From Rana temporaria (lineage: Eukaryota > Chordata > Amphibia > Anura > Ranidae), in contig NC_053494.1 in assembly GCF_905171775.1 (NCBI RefSeq), forward strand, positions 127,069,824 through 127,133,823: a DNA stretch of 64,000 bases, in the 5' to 3' direction. Positions 35,599 through 48,064 of the stretch are shown piece by piece. Position numbers and translations under genes: made by a program. Each line of letters opens with the position of its first letter. Position 1 is the stretch's first letter. The notes below the pieces were generated by a model, which ran no database searches, was not told where the DNA came from, and worked only from the letters and a program-made list of their open reading frames with translations.

Positions 35599-38500
35599 AT
35601 GGCGATGTCACACGAGCGGGCACGAAGCTCTCAGGCCGCAAGTGAAGGGACAGAGGCAGGGACGTCCCGATCCAGGCCAAAAAGATACAAAGCCACTAAT
35701 ATGGGGTTCGACGAAATGGTGGAGTTAGTTTCCATCATGCGGAGGAAGGACTATGATGGTGAATTAGGGCCATACAAGACCCCTAACCGCCGAAAGGCAC
35801 ACATTATGGACAAGGTGGCAAGGAGAATGCAGGAGATGTTTGGTGTCACCAGGTCCAAAGAACAGTTCAGGAAACGCTGGTCCGACTTGAAATTGCGGGA
35901 GCCACATCAGATGAAGAAGATCCTGAAAATTCTGCGGAAAAGTAAGTTATTTTTTTTGGGGGGGGGGGGGGAATTGTCTGCAAGAATGTGTTGACATGTA
36001 AATTTCGACATCTGCCTCCTTGGCCTGCTTGTACTTTTGAAGACATGTTGAAATTGTATGTGTTTAACGTAAATACCTACCTTTTGCAAATATTGTTCTT
36101 AGTAAACCTCGTAACATCACATCATTTCTCAGAAAAGCGAGGTTATTCCAGGAACAACACACCTGGACATGGCTCACTGGCCAAAAACTTTGTTTGCAAA
36201 CATTGTGTAAAAGCTAGTTCTGACTAATCAAATTGAGAGAATGTGAAAGGCAAACAGGATTCATTCTCAACACTGATAATAAAGCAGATGTTTTCCCATC
36301 TGCAATGCAGAGCACCTGTGTCTCCAAAATAAATGTTAATTTTTTGGTAGGGTCTCCCAGAAAGAAAGTTTAGGGGGGACATCCATGTGTGTCACTTTGC
36401 TAAAAAGGGGCAGGATCAGAGCTTGGCCTAGAAGTCTGTCAAAAATGTAGGTTTGGGGAGAGAGACGTGCTTTGGAGAGGCTCCGGCAGGCCCGACTTCA
36501 TCCACCACCATCCTGTGCGGGCAATAGCTGGAAGACCTTCCTAAACCTAACAACCCGAATCCTAGGTCCCCCCTGAGTGGATCCCTGCCCGGGGCGGCTC
36601 TCTAAGGCGCAGGATCGCTGTGCTAAACAGGGTATGGCCGACGCCATCCACTACTGACCCGCCGCCATCTTGAGGCCTGTGGTGCCTGGGGCTCTCCGGG
36701 CTCCGGTGCTGTGATCGCGGCGCTGGGAAGAGCGGCGACCACCTCGGGACCCGCCCGCAGCTGTGCCCCAAGAGGAGGCATACTCTAGGACAATTTGCTG
36801 GAGCAGCGATCGGGACCCTCCGGACGTCCGAAAATTTAGCCCGCGGCTTGGGCCTACTCACGGCGGCCATCTTGCGACTCCGGACCATTAAGGGGGAGCT
36901 GTTTCTGCTCTCAATCCCGGACTCCTCGACAGGCAGTCACCCTCTACCACATCGGAGACACCCAGCCTGCCATCCGGAACCCGCAGTTTGGCTTCCTCCG
37001 GCCCCCTGAAGGTGTCTACAGGCTTGGGTGAGTCCTGGCGGCCATCTTGGCACTCCCCAGAGGCTTCTCCCCTCTCTCCCTCTGACCAGCACTTCCATTC
37101 CTCCCCGGGGACATTCTGTAATGCTGACTTAATACCCCGGAAGGGGGGGAAAACTGGAATGGCCGCATTTGAGTAAAGCTCCGGCAATAACGGGGTTACA
37201 GCATCCAGTTACAGCCTGACCAGCGGCGATCAAAACTCACCTTCCTGGCGTTGCTGCCCCACTGTCCATCCAGTGATGACGAACAAACGCAAGGGTCCCC
37301 AGCGACCCCAGAAACTAACAGAATACTTTGCGTGGGAGCAAAGGCAGGACGGTGCCGATTCTCCCGGACCATCTGCTGCCAGCACTCCACAGACGATTCA
37401 ACCTAAAAGCAAGACAGCAAAACGTAACTCCCCATCGGCTAGAAAGCAGTCCCCTGTCCCTTCCTCCGCATCAGGGAGCCCAGAGAAGACACGGCCTAAG
37501 CTAGATGGCACGGTCGCTACATCAGAGGTTAGTGCAGGTTTGGACTCTGGGGACGACACCAGGGAACTCCCTGATTCCATCGACCGCTTTCCCACCACGA
37601 ATCAGCCTGTGCTTGACACCACACTGAAGGACATGTTGGTGTCCCTTAGGACCTCGCTGCATGGTGATATGATGTCCTGTATATGCGGGCTTGGTAAGGA
37701 ACTGCATAATGTGTCTGCCAGGGTGGATCACGTGGAAACAAAAATGGGGGAGTACGCTAACACTATCAATAGCTTAGTAGATGCCCACGATGCCAGGGAT
37801 GAGGAGATGGAAGCAGTGAGGGCCAAGATCGCAGACATTGAGGACCGCGCAAGGAGGAACAACCTTAAAATACGGGGGATCCCCGAAACAGTTCAACAAC
37901 CAGACTTGCTGGATCATGTCACTGACATAATAACCTCCATTCTGCCCGGCGTATCGGCATTAGATGTCACAATGGACAGGATCCATAGGCTGCCTAAACC
38001 TACCCATCTACCTGACAATGTGCCCCGCGATGTCATCCTTCGCCTCCACTTCTACCATATTAAGGAGCGCTTGATGAGAGCAGCCCGCAACAAGGATCTT
38101 GTTCCTGAACAACATAGAGATCTGCAGTTTTTTGCGGACTTGTCACAGTACACACTGCAGAAGAGGCGCAACTTGAATACCATCTCAAAAGCCCTCCGCA
38201 ACCACAACATTGCCTACAAGTGGGGCTTCCCTACTAAACTTATCATTACCAATAAGGGAAGGGACTTCGTCGTTGACTCTCTTTCCAAAGGTTTGGATCT
38301 ACTTAAATCTTGGCTCATCATCCCCGAGGAGGACGCAAGAAGCTCAAACAAGGGAGACCCGTCACGGGTAGGCAACGACTGGCAAATCGTTAACCCGAAA
38401 AACGCCCGTTCCCATCGCTAAAATGCCCGCTGGATAGTGCAAATACACTATTTAATCCGCAGCTGTACCCCTGTTTAAGGAGTAAATTATTGAGCTAGAC

Positions 38501-41500
38501 TTTTTTTTTCCCCCACTCTGAGTTAGCGTTTGTACACGCTACACCCAGGTCATTATGACCTACCTTACCCCCCTGCAGTCTTTTTCGTTTGTTTTGCTTC
38601 AACTTTTTCTTCTTCTTCATTTCTCCACCTGGAGCCACTTCTTCGTAGCTGGAGCCGCCACGTCGCTTCAAACAGTCGGAGACCTGCCACCTTCGAGACC
38701 GTGCCAATTGTTAGAGGTTCCTCTTCACCACATGCAAGCCTCGCAAACTGTAAGTGATGTACCCACCTTTTATTCTGCACCGCTTTTTACTCACAAGTAC
38801 CTATGCCTGTCACATTCTTGACGATCAACACTAAAGGTTTAAATCATCCGGTGAAGAGGAAATCTATGTGGAATGAGGCTATCCACCACAAGGGAGATGT
38901 ACTATGTGCACAAGAGACCCACTTTTACAAACAGAAAATGCCCTCATGTACCCACCCTAAGTTTCCACATGTTTTCACAGCGAGCTCATCGGCTAAAAAG
39001 GGTGGTGTACTTACTGCAATAAAAGACACAGTGGCATTCTCTAAACACAGCGAACTAGCCGACCCCCTAGGTCGGTACCACATTTTAGTATGTGATATTG
39101 CCTCTACTACATATACCATAGTCAATGTCTATGCGCCCAATAACCATCAGATCCGATTCCTTCACCAAGTCCTTAAGAAAGCTAAAAAAGTTCAAAAGGG
39201 TTATCTCCTTCTCTGCGGAGATTTCAATCTTCCCCCTGACCCACTAATGGACTCAACGTCTTGTACAACCCGGCATCGCCACTCGCTACAACCACTCCTA
39301 CATGCTCAGGAACTTTACGATGCTTGGAGGTGTCTCAATGGATCAGAAAGGGACTTTTCTTTTTTTTCATCAAGCCACCGAATTTATACAAGACTGGATC
39401 TTTTCGTCACGGACAAATGGTTATTGCCCAAAATCACTGCATCCAAAATCAACGACATCACTTGGTCAGACCATGCCTCGGTGATGCTATCGGTTGCTGA
39501 CTCGCCAGGCGTGAACTCATGCTTCGTCTGGCGGTCCAACTCGAGGCTGATCCAGGGTGGCACCACCAAGGCTCAGCTGCAGGTGGAATTGTCCAATTTC
39601 TTCTCTAGCAATGTCAATTCTGTTGCCAATCCTATGACTCTTTGGAATGCCCATAAGGCATATATGAGGGGGGTTCTTATTAAAATGGGAGCTGGGGTCA
39701 GGAGAAGGAGGAGACAGCAAATACATGACCTGGTTACCAAAATCCACACCTTAGAAACCCAAAACAAAAATGACACCTCTCAATTATTATCGGCTCAACT
39801 ATCGCAACTCAGATATGATTTGCGAATAGTACTACTCGACAATTTCGACTTAGCAACTAGGCGTCTTAAGATGTCATATTATGTCAGCGGTAACAAAGCT
39901 GGGAAGCTTTTAGCTAACCGCCTTCGGGGCATCAGATACAAAACTAAAATTCCCTACATTTTACATCCTACCACAAAAGAAAAATTATATCACCCACAAG
40001 CTATTGCGGACGCATTTAGTTGTTACTATAATTCTCTTTACAATTTGAAGGAGGATCAAACCACGATTCAGCCCACCGAGTCCATGATATCCACCTTCCT
40101 GGACAAGGTCAGTCTTCCCCGTGTTACACCAGCCCAGCTGGATGAACTTAATACACCCTTCTCGGTCCCGGAGATTATTAAAGCGATTGAATATTTACCT
40201 ATCAATAAATCTCCCGGCCCTGATGGGTTCACAGGGGAATACTTTAAAACTTTTAAACTTGATCTTGCCCCTTTTCTATCTGATGTTTATAACAATGCTG
40301 CCTCCTCCTCTTCCTTCCCCAATGAGATGCTACGCGCTCTTATTGTGGCACTTCCAAAACCTGGGAAAGATCCAACTACGCCACAGAACTTCAGACCGAT
40401 CTCTTTGCTAAATAACGATCTGAAGCTCTATGCCAGACTCATCGCAAATAGGTTGGTCGATATACTACCGACTCTGATCCATATGGATCAATCAGGGTTC
40501 ACAAAGGGTAGGCAGACGGCAGACGCGACGAGACGTTTAATTAATATCATTCATGCAGCAAATGTGACCAAAACGCCTTCTCTGCTCCTAGCTTTGGATG
40601 CAGAGAAGGCGTTTGATAGAATTCACTGGGTCTACTTAGAGAAGGTCCTTACCAAGTTTGGTTTCACGGGCGAGATCCATTCTGCGATAATGGCGCTTTA
40701 CACTAACCCCTCAGCTCAGGTGTATATATCCGGCATGCTATCTTCCCCCTTTAATATTACCAATGGGACACGCCAGGGGTGCCCCCTCTCCCCACTCATT
40801 TTTAACTTGCTCATGGAGCCTCTGGCCTCATACATTCGCTCGCATCCCAAGATCAGGGGGTTCAGGAGCAAGGGCTCGACACACACTATAAGCCTTTTCG
40901 CGGATGACATCATCCTCATGCTCACAGACGTAGAATCCTCCCTAGACTCAGTCCAAGAGACGCTAAATCTATTCTCCTCGGTGTCCTACTATAAGGTCAA
41001 TGACGCTAAATCCTACGTTTTGGGAATGGGTATTCCACCTGCGCTCAAACAATCCTTAACCGAAAGATTCCCGTATGTTTGGAAAGACACTGGGATTTCT
41101 TATCTCGGTATAACTCTTACCCCCAAGACGTCTGAACTAGCTAAAGAAAACTATTACCCCCTGCTACAGTCAATTCCATCTAAATTAAACAATCTAGCGA
41201 AATTTTAACTCTCCTGGTCGGGCCGCCTTGCGGCTTTCAAGATGCAGATCCTTCCCCAACTCATTTACATCTTCAGGACTCTGCCCATCCCGGTCCCTAC
41301 CTCCTTTTTCTCCTCTTTACAATCCCTGATTAATAAGTTCTTATGGGGGGGCAAGCGGGCTCGATGCGCATTTAGCAGGTTAATAAAACATAGATCAGTA
41401 GGGGGGATAGGCCACACGCACATTAAAGATTACCATTTAGCTTCTATCCTTGCCCAGCTGAAGGGATGGTTCCCCTCCCCAAATCCTAGTCTTTGGGCAG

Positions 41501-43922
41501 TACTGGAAAGCCACCAGGTCCCCGGGGAAGATCTCTACGACTACTTACTATCCAGCGTCTTCCTGCCCCACCCGTCTTCCGCGATGAGCCCAACGATCCA
41601 AGGATCTATTGCGGCTTGGAAGTCCCTGACACTACACCCATCCCCTGAACAAAGATCCTTACCTCTAATGATCCCTCTATCAGCTTTATCACTGTTCATC
41701 CCTAATATCTCACTTACCAAATGGGATCCCGGGGGTAGACTGACGGTAGCGGACCTACACGTAGGGCCCGCCCTCAAGACCTTCAGAGCCCTTCAACTAG
41801 AACTAGACCTACCTCCGACTGACCATTACACGTACCTGCAGATTTGTCATCTCCTGAAAGGTTTCAAAGAAACGTCTATTTCGCTTCCGTGGCAGGTCCG
41901 CCAATACTATCTCTCTAAGTCACCAAAAGCAAGGGGCATCTCGCTTTTACACTCCATACTACAAGATAAATGTGTATTTCAGAAGTCTCTCCCTATGAGA
42001 GCATGGGAAAGGGATTTCGATAAAGTATATTTAGAAGAACAATGGGAAACGGCTCTCAGGGTCACATACTCATCCACTAGGAGTGCCAATCTGTGGGAGC
42101 TGTATCAAAAGTTCCTACTTCGTTGGTATCTCACTCCCTACCGTATATCGAAATTTGCCCCTGGGGCTTCCCCCCTTTGCTGGAGATTATGTGGGAACAC
42201 TGGCACACTGCACCATCTGCTGTGGGCGTGCCCCAAAATCACTCAGTATTGGAACCAGGTGTTTAAGTTGATCATTCGAGTGTTAGGCCTGCCTCTAGAC
42301 CAGGAACCAGGGATGGCATTGCTCTCCCTGGGAATGGACTTGGTACCCTACAACTCACGAATCCTACTATCCCACATACTACTAGCAGCCAGGTTAGTTT
42401 TGGTCCGGCACTGGAAGGACCCGTTGCCTCCGAGCCTGACCGAAACGATACAAACGACCCACATCCACGGTACCTACGAACAAATGTTTGACTATGGATT
42501 AGGCGGCAGATCTGGCATCAGTAAATATTGGGAACTTTGGAACAGATGGTATCATTCCTAATGTCTGTGTTTTCAATGACGGCCTCCGACTACATTGTAA
42601 GACGGGTTAGACTACCATATTAGAATTGCTGGTCCTGCTATGGCTCCATCTTCTTCTTCTTCTTCTTCTTTCTCCTCCTCTTCTTCTTCTATTTCACCTT
42701 ACTTTTCCCTCTCAACCCTTCCCCACCCTTCTTTCTTTTCTCTCTACCTCCATCTATGTCCCTAGTTTCACTTAAACTCACATTTATAGGTTATGTCGGT
42801 CGACTGTCGACCATTGTTACCAGACATTTATTAGAGACAAATCAGGTTTTCACCCTCGCAATGAGCACTGGGCACCAGGGGTTTGAATATTTGTAGTCCA
42901 ATTTTCATTATTGCTACACCATGGTTCCCTATTGATGGATTTTTTATTTTTATTTTTTTACCCCATTAGTCAGCACTGAGGTTACGTTTATTTTGTTGTG
43001 CTACTCGATGCCTATCTCGCTGTGATGTGAATTGCTCAAATGTCTGAAATGTGTTATGATCTCTGTTATGACCTAAATAAAAAACTATTGAAATTAAAAA
43101 TGTAGGTTTGGTGGAAGAAGAAAAAACAAAAAAAATGAAAGCCTCTTCTAAGCAATGTATGCGATTTCTGCTCTCCAATATCTGTGTGCTGATGAGTATC
43201 CCTTTTGTTTGGTGTTATTTAGGGGAAAGAAGACTCCAGCATTTTGAGGAGGCAGAGAGGGCCAGACACGGCCAAAATCGTCCATCTCGCCATGTGGAGG
43301 AGGAGGAGGATGTGGAAGGAGAGGAGGATGTGGAAGGAGAGGAGGATGTGGAAGGAGAGGAGGATGGAAGAAAGGAGGAAGGAAGAAAGGAGGAAGGAAG
43401 AGAGGAGGAAGGAAGAGAGGAGGAAGAAGTCATTTTGGATTTAGAATTTCTAGAAGATGAAGGGGAAGTTGAGGAAGAAGAATTTGGCGATTTGGAAGAA
43501 GGTGGATTGATGGATGAAGCAGTTATGGAAGATGAAGGAGGAGTCGATGATGAGGGGGAAGTGGTTGAAGAAGGAGGAGTCGTGGAAGATGAGGGTGATG
43601 TGGTGGAAGAAGGAGGAGTGATTGAAGATGGCGAAGTTGTGGAGGTGGAAATGAGCAGACCATCAGGTCAGTGTCACCCCAGCTTTATATGGCAAAACAT
43701 ATGTAGATAGGCCTGAGAATTTTTTTTAGTTTTGATTGCCCAATTTTTATTTTTTTAGGGGATGAAGATGGTGTTGCACATTTTTCGCGTGCAAGTGCTG
43801 CAATAATTATTCAGCAGGTAATGGAGTGCAGCACAGAGATGGACAATATGCGGGAAAGGATGGTTGTCATGGAACAGAATTTTAAAAATATAATTGACAT
43901 GATGGGCCGTGTCAAAGACTGA
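35599..43922 (+). CDS. Myb/SANT-domain protein gene of Harbinger copy 1
   Basis: Three exons: 35599-35941, 43223-43666 and 43759-43922, all phase 1 junctions, total 316 aa, no stop. Exon 1 holds a Myb/SANT-like DNA-binding domain, about residues 34-105 ('FDEMVELVSIMRRKDYDGE', 'RRKAHIMDKVARRMQEMFG', 'QFRKRWSDLKLREPHQMKK'). Exon 2 is an acidic repeat region with three EEDVEG units. Exon 3 is a heptad-like segment ('MDNMRERMVVMEQNF') ending 'MMGRVKD'. Harbinger transposons commonly encode a Myb-like partner that brings transposase to DNA and to the nucleus; that role is inferred here. Intron 1 contains a full-length L1 in the same orientation, so transcription may be disturbed. Confidence 0.85.
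37276..38421 (+). CDS. L1 ORF1 protein
   Basis: The ATG at 37276 is the first AUG of the frame and gives 381 aa. The N-terminal roughly 110 residues are Ser/Pro/Lys-rich and disordered. A coiled coil spans about residues 140-195 ('MGEYANTINSLVDAHDARDE', 'MEAVRAKIADIEDRA'). The L1-type RRM region starts at 'RRNNLKIRGIPE', followed by a C-terminal domain with 'DRIHRLPKP', 'RDVILRLHFYHIKE' and 'ADLSQYTLQKRR'. The protein binds L1 RNA as a trimer and acts as a nucleic-acid chaperone in the family. No internal stop. It ends 381 bp before ORF2. Confidence 0.9.
   Translation: MTNKRKGPQRPQKLTEYFAWEQRQDGADSPGPSAASTPQTIQPKSKTAKRNSPSARKQSPVPSSASGSPEKTRPKLDGTVATSEVSAGLDSGDDTRELPDSIDRFPTTNQPVLDTTLKDMLVSLRTSLHGDMMSCICGLGKELHNVSARVDHVETKMGEYANTINSLVDAHDARDEEMEAVRAKIADIEDRARRNNLKIRGIPETVQQPDLLDHVTDIITSILPGVSALDVTMDRIHRLPKPTHLPDNVPRDVILRLHFYHIKERLMRAARNKDLVPEQHRDLQFFADLSQYTLQKRRNLNTISKALRNHNIAYKWGFPTKLIITNKGRDFVVDSLSKGLDLLKSWLIIPEEDARSSNKGDPSRVGNDWQIVNPKNARSHR
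38803..42561 (+). pseudogene. L1 ORF2 (endonuclease and reverse transcriptase), one stop codon
   Basis: 1,252 codons in one frame, interrupted only by TAA at 41206-41208 (codon 802). The N-terminal AP-like endonuclease has 'CAQETHF', 'NVYAPN', 'LLLCGDFNLPPDP' and 'WSDHASVML'. The RT domain shows 'NKSPGPDGFTGEYFK', 'NFRPISLLN', 'LALDAEKAFDRIHW', 'GTRQGCPLSPLIFN' and the catalytic 'FADDIIL' (residues 699-705). A C-terminal Cys/His segment 'CWRLCGNTGTLHHLLWAC' is present. Endonuclease and RT nick the target and prime reverse transcription there. The Tx1-like assignment comes from motif style, such as 'DPLGRYHILVCDI'. The single stop just past the RT core suggests recent inactivation. Confidence 0.92.
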
Positions 43923-43980
43923 AACACCCCCCCCGCCCATCCCCCGCCCCCACAACCCTTTCAAATTTTAAAATCATCAA

Positions 43981-44232
43981 TACGCCAAAATTTGAAGATG
44001 CACACACAGTGTGCCAACATGTGCTATCTGCCATCACAGAATATCTATTGTCTGTGCTTTGTGGGTACAACCCCCTCCTCGATCCTGAAGTAGTTGAGAG
44101 GAAGGGTTTGCTCCCACAAAACACAGACATTGATCACCCATGATGTCAGATAGCACATGTGGCCATTTGTCTGTTGAACCAATGGAATTTGGCGAATTGA
44201 CACTGAATGTGTGCATCTTCAAATTTTGGCGT
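43981..44232. repeat. 252-bp hairpin between SANT and transposase 3' ends (copy 1)
   Basis: TACGCCAAAATTTGAAGATG at the left is mirrored by CATCTTCAAATTTTGGCGTG at the right. Inner pairs include CATGTGCTATCTG / CAGATAGCACATG and TGTCTGTGCTTTGTGGG / CCCACAAAACACAGACA. Copy 2 has the same structure with the same 252-bp length at 60778-61029. Confidence 0.85.
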
Positions 44233-44359
44233 GTTCCAGTGTGAAAGCACACCATGACTGTCTGCTGTTGTGAATTCTTTACATTTTTTACTGTTTAAGT
44301 TCTATTGGTTGTCCATTTTGACATTTTTAGATAATAAAAATGTGAGAAAATCAACAACC

Positions 44360-44900
<541 letters not shown>

Positions 44901-45307
44901 TATATTCTTGATAATCATTTTCAAAATAAAAAAAGGGCAAAAAATCTAAAATTAAAAAAAAATATTGATGACTCCTAATTCGAAAAACATGTTTTCCTAA
45001 AAAAATGCATACTTTTTTGTGTGGTCATGAACAAGCTGAAAATAAAAAGCTTGACCTCAAAATTAGAAAAATTAGTGGCTTCTTATTTCTAGACTCAATA
45101 CCCAGTTTGTAGATGAGTGAATAATGTGCGATTGTGTTTATTTACTAAAACCTGAACAATACATTTGGCACTAGAACTGCACTATTTTTGGTGAGAACCA
45201 GGAAGACAGATAAAAAGAGAAAAGCAATAATGACAAACAACTGTATAAAGTCCAATGGTCAAATTATTTATTAGTTCTGTGAATATTTATTTCTTTTGGG
45301 GGCCAAA

Positions 45308-46995
45308 TTAGAAAGAAATATGATCTGGCATAGCAATGGCTCCCCGACCCATGAAGTACTCCACATATTTGTCGCGTACATCACAAGCAGATTGGGGGGC
45401 CAAGCCAGCGCGACCAGTGTCCAGCCCAGGAAGGGTATCTGAGGGTAGTCTTGCCTCAGAACCGATGTCGGGTAGGTACGTCTGGGAGTGCCTGCGTAAA
45501 AAGTTGTGCAAAATGCAGCAGGCAAATACAATGGTGTTCAATTTATATTCCGCCAAGTGTATCGCTGTCAGGAACAGGCGGAACCGGTTGGAGAGGATCC
45601 CAAAGGCATTCTCGACTACCCTCCGAGCCCTGGACAACCGATAATTGAACACCCTCCTCTCTGAGGTGAGGGTCCTCTGGGGAAAAGGCCGCATGAGGTG
45701 AGGTCCAAGCCCGAAAGCTTCGTCCGCTAGAAACACAAACGGAAGTCCTTCCACATTATCTTCATCCGGTGGCAGTGCCAGACCACCAGCTTGGAGACGA
45801 CTGTAGAAATCAGTCCGCGCGAACACTCCCCCATCAGACATCCGGCCGTTCTTCCCCACGTCCACATATAGAAACTCATACTGTGCCGACACCACCGCCA
45901 TCAACACAATACTATGATAACCTTTGTAGTTAAAATAGTAGGACCCCAAGTGGGGTGGGGGCACTATGCGGACGTGTTTCCCATCTATTGCTCCACCGCA
46001 GTTCGGAAAATCCCACTGCTGGGCAAATTGGGAAGCCACAGACTGCCATTCCTGTGGTGTGGAGGGTAGCTGTGGGGACAAACAAATAAAGAGATTTAGT
46101 ACTTTGGCACATAAACATTGCAAACATAATCCTACAAGCATCCTTGTGCAACTTTACAGTATTCAAATTGCATTTCTAATTTGTGCAGGGATAATTTCTA
46201 GGCACAAATATATAGGCCCACTTAATTAAGAGACTCCACAGCCCTCTGATGGGGACAAAAACAGTTTTAAGGGGGGGGGTTGAACTGAAAAACTAAAAAG
46301 TCCAGATAAAAATAGGCAAGGTGGGGTTGTCCCTAGGATAGCATGCTGGACAGGTTAATATTGGGTAAGGTACAAATATGCAGGTAGGCCAAGAAAAATA
46401 ACATACAAAGCTTATATCAACATGCATAGGGAGAAAAGGGAACGTTAGTTAAACACACAGCATATCTGGGAACGGAAAAAAAAAGTCATTTGCCCACATT
46501 ATTGACAGATTGTGAGGTTAAAATTAGGAAACTTACCTTAATATACTCCTCCTGCAGAACTTTGATGATGGCAGAACACGTGCCCGGTATGATGATCCCA
46601 AGCGCCTGCGGAGAGATGCCTGTCAAGAACTTGAGGTCCTGCAGGCTCCTCGCAGTCGCCAGGTACCGCAACGTGGCAATAAGCCTCTGCTCGCCCGTGA
46701 TGGCTTGGCGCATCACAGTGTCCTGCCTCGTGAAATAGGGGGACAGAAGATCCAGCAGACGGTTGAATACGGGGTCCGTCATGCGGAGAAAGTTCCTATA
46801 GTCATTAGGATTATTCTCCTGGAGTTCCCTAAGCAGAGGCATATGAGAGAACTGGTCACGCTGGCGCAACCAATTCTTGGCCCAGAAACGCCTCCTCCCC
46901 CTGTTCCTGGCCAAACTACTGGAATGATGAGCATATCCAGTAGCCATCCCATAACCAGCACCAACTCACGAAAATTGACGCTGCTGCTCCATCAT
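45308..46995 (-). pseudogene. Harbinger DDE transposase of copy 1, early stop
   Basis: Two exons: minus 46995-46537 (donor GTAAGT) and 46069-45308. The original start (two adjacent ATGs, 46995-46990) is followed nine codons later by TGA at 46968-46966, where copy 2 has CGA, a likely CpG decay. A downstream ATG at 46947 could still make 390 aa ('MATGYAHHSSSLARNRG...'). The DDE_Tnp_4 triad is present: Asp in 'GAIDGKHV', Asp in 'LADEAFG', Glu in 'RRVVENAFGIL'. All other sites are open, so a shortened enzyme lacking the first 16 residues remains possible; I call it a probable pseudogene. Confidence 0.75.
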
Positions 46996-47315
46996 GGCTT
47001 CAAACCGGCTGGCTGGTCAGTCAAGAACACACTCCAACAGAAAGCACTCGCAAATCCAGCACTACCTGCAAAGAACGCGCGACAAACAGATACGAGCGGA
47101 CAGGACGCAACTGCAAAGCAGAACGACCTGAAAGCCTGTACCCGATTGCCAACTACGATCCCGCAAGCACACGCACTGAACCCGAGAATACAACCTGGTA
47201 AAGCGCGGAGACCGAAAAGCGCGAATCGGCTCTAACCAAACCTTCACTAACACGAGCAAACCCGTAACTAGCAAAAGCGGAACAGAGGGCGGCGCCATTG
47301 ACTTTGGGCTTTCCC

Positions 47316-47321
47316 TTTATA
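47316..47321 (-). promoter_or_regulatory. TATA box for the transposase gene (copy 1)
   Basis: The minus strand reads TATAAA at 47321-47316, preceded by the GACGTC palindrome. It lies about 320 bp upstream of the transposase start codon. The same TATAAA with GACGTC and TACGT words is at 63852-63847 in copy 2. Promoter role is inferred from position and conservation. Confidence 0.5.
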
Positions 47322-47485
47322 GTGACGTCGTACGTGGTTTACGTGCACGCGTTCTGGTCCGACGGGAATTTGGACCGCTGGTGTGTACAAGCCAGCGGAC
47401 CAAAAGACAAATCTGCCTTGTACGCCAGAAACTGCCCGTCGGACAGTTTCAAGCGGACAGGTTCGGTCGTCTGTACGCGGCCTTA

Positions 47486-47780
47486 GAGTCGCCACTCAAG
47501 TCCAGATACAGCCAAAAAGGAAAGAAACGTGCATGGTGTAAAATCCTCAATTTGTTTAAAATTATATTTTAAAACCATAATTCTTACTCACATTCATTGG
47601 TGCACAGCCTTGAACCAGGATAATAGTGCTTAATCACATATAGCAGTAACTCCGCATTTCCAAAAAAAAAAATCCACAGCGTAAGTGATGCTATTCTCAC
47701 AGAGATATCTCTCACAAAGTTTGCATCAGCAAGATAACATTTCTTCCTGTCCAGCCCGCCCCAATGTGGCGTTTCATCTT
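47486..47780. other. no gene seen
   Basis: Intergenic sequence between the Harbinger end and the SINE; nothing recognised. Confidence 0.5.
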
Positions 47781-47784
47781 GCTA

Positions 47785-48064
47785 ATGTCTTCAGGGTCAG
47801 GCCTGGTTAATACTTGGATGGGAGATAGCCTGGGAATACCAGGTCCTGTTGGGGTTACACCCGTGAACAACTACTCATCTATTCCTCTGCTCAGATCTCC
47901 AATGAATATGGGTTCTGTAGTTTCTTTGCTCCCAAGACGGTAAAGTGCGACAACTCTCTCCTAGTTTGTAAGCTCTAATGAGCAGGGCCCTCTGATTCCT
48001 ACTGTATTCAATTGTATTGTAACTATATTGTCTGCAGTCATGTTGTAAAGCGCTGCGCAAACTG
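47785..48064 (+). mobile_element. 5S-rRNA-derived SINE with L2-like tail
   Basis: 47796-47850 closely follows the 3' half of vertebrate 5S rRNA (AGGCCTGGTTAATACTTGGA, GGGAGATAGCCTGGGAATAC), including the internal pol III promoter end. The unrelated middle runs to about 47965. The 3' part (47966-48064) matches, in the same order, the 3' UTR of the L2-like LINE at 2396-2540 (minus): GTAAGCTC..ATGAGCAGGGC and AAAGCGCTGCGCAAACTGTT. A 5S head plus LINE-related tail is the SINE3 plan. Confidence 0.7.

Larger units (their letters stand above)
36457..43095 (+). mobile_element. full-length Tx1-like L1 retrotransposon
   Basis: 6,639 bp between a perfect 16-bp target duplication AAAAATGTAGGTTTGG (36441-36456 and 43096-43111), showing target-primed insertion into the SANT intron. 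The 5' UTR (36457-37275) is GC-rich; ORF1 and ORF2 follow. The 3' UTR has a CTT-rich tract near 42650 and AATAAA at 43076, and ends ATTGAAATT without a long poly(A). Copy 2 of the Harbinger lacks the insertion, which gives a clean empty site. Confidence 0.93.

Noticed and set aside
45336..45644. Plus-strand frames antisense to the Harbinger transposase (also 61895-62260)
   Set aside because: Shadows of the conserved transposase coding strand; no domain of their own.
47062..47298. 78-codon minus-strand frame starting MAPPSVPLLLV upstream of the transposase
   Set aside because: Start and first codons are conserved in copy 2, but the frame diverges and stops soon there; more likely 5' UTR or an upstream ORF than a gene.
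47796..47850. A 5S rRNA gene
   Set aside because: Only the 3' half resembles 5S and it continues into an L2-like tail, so it is treated as a SINE.
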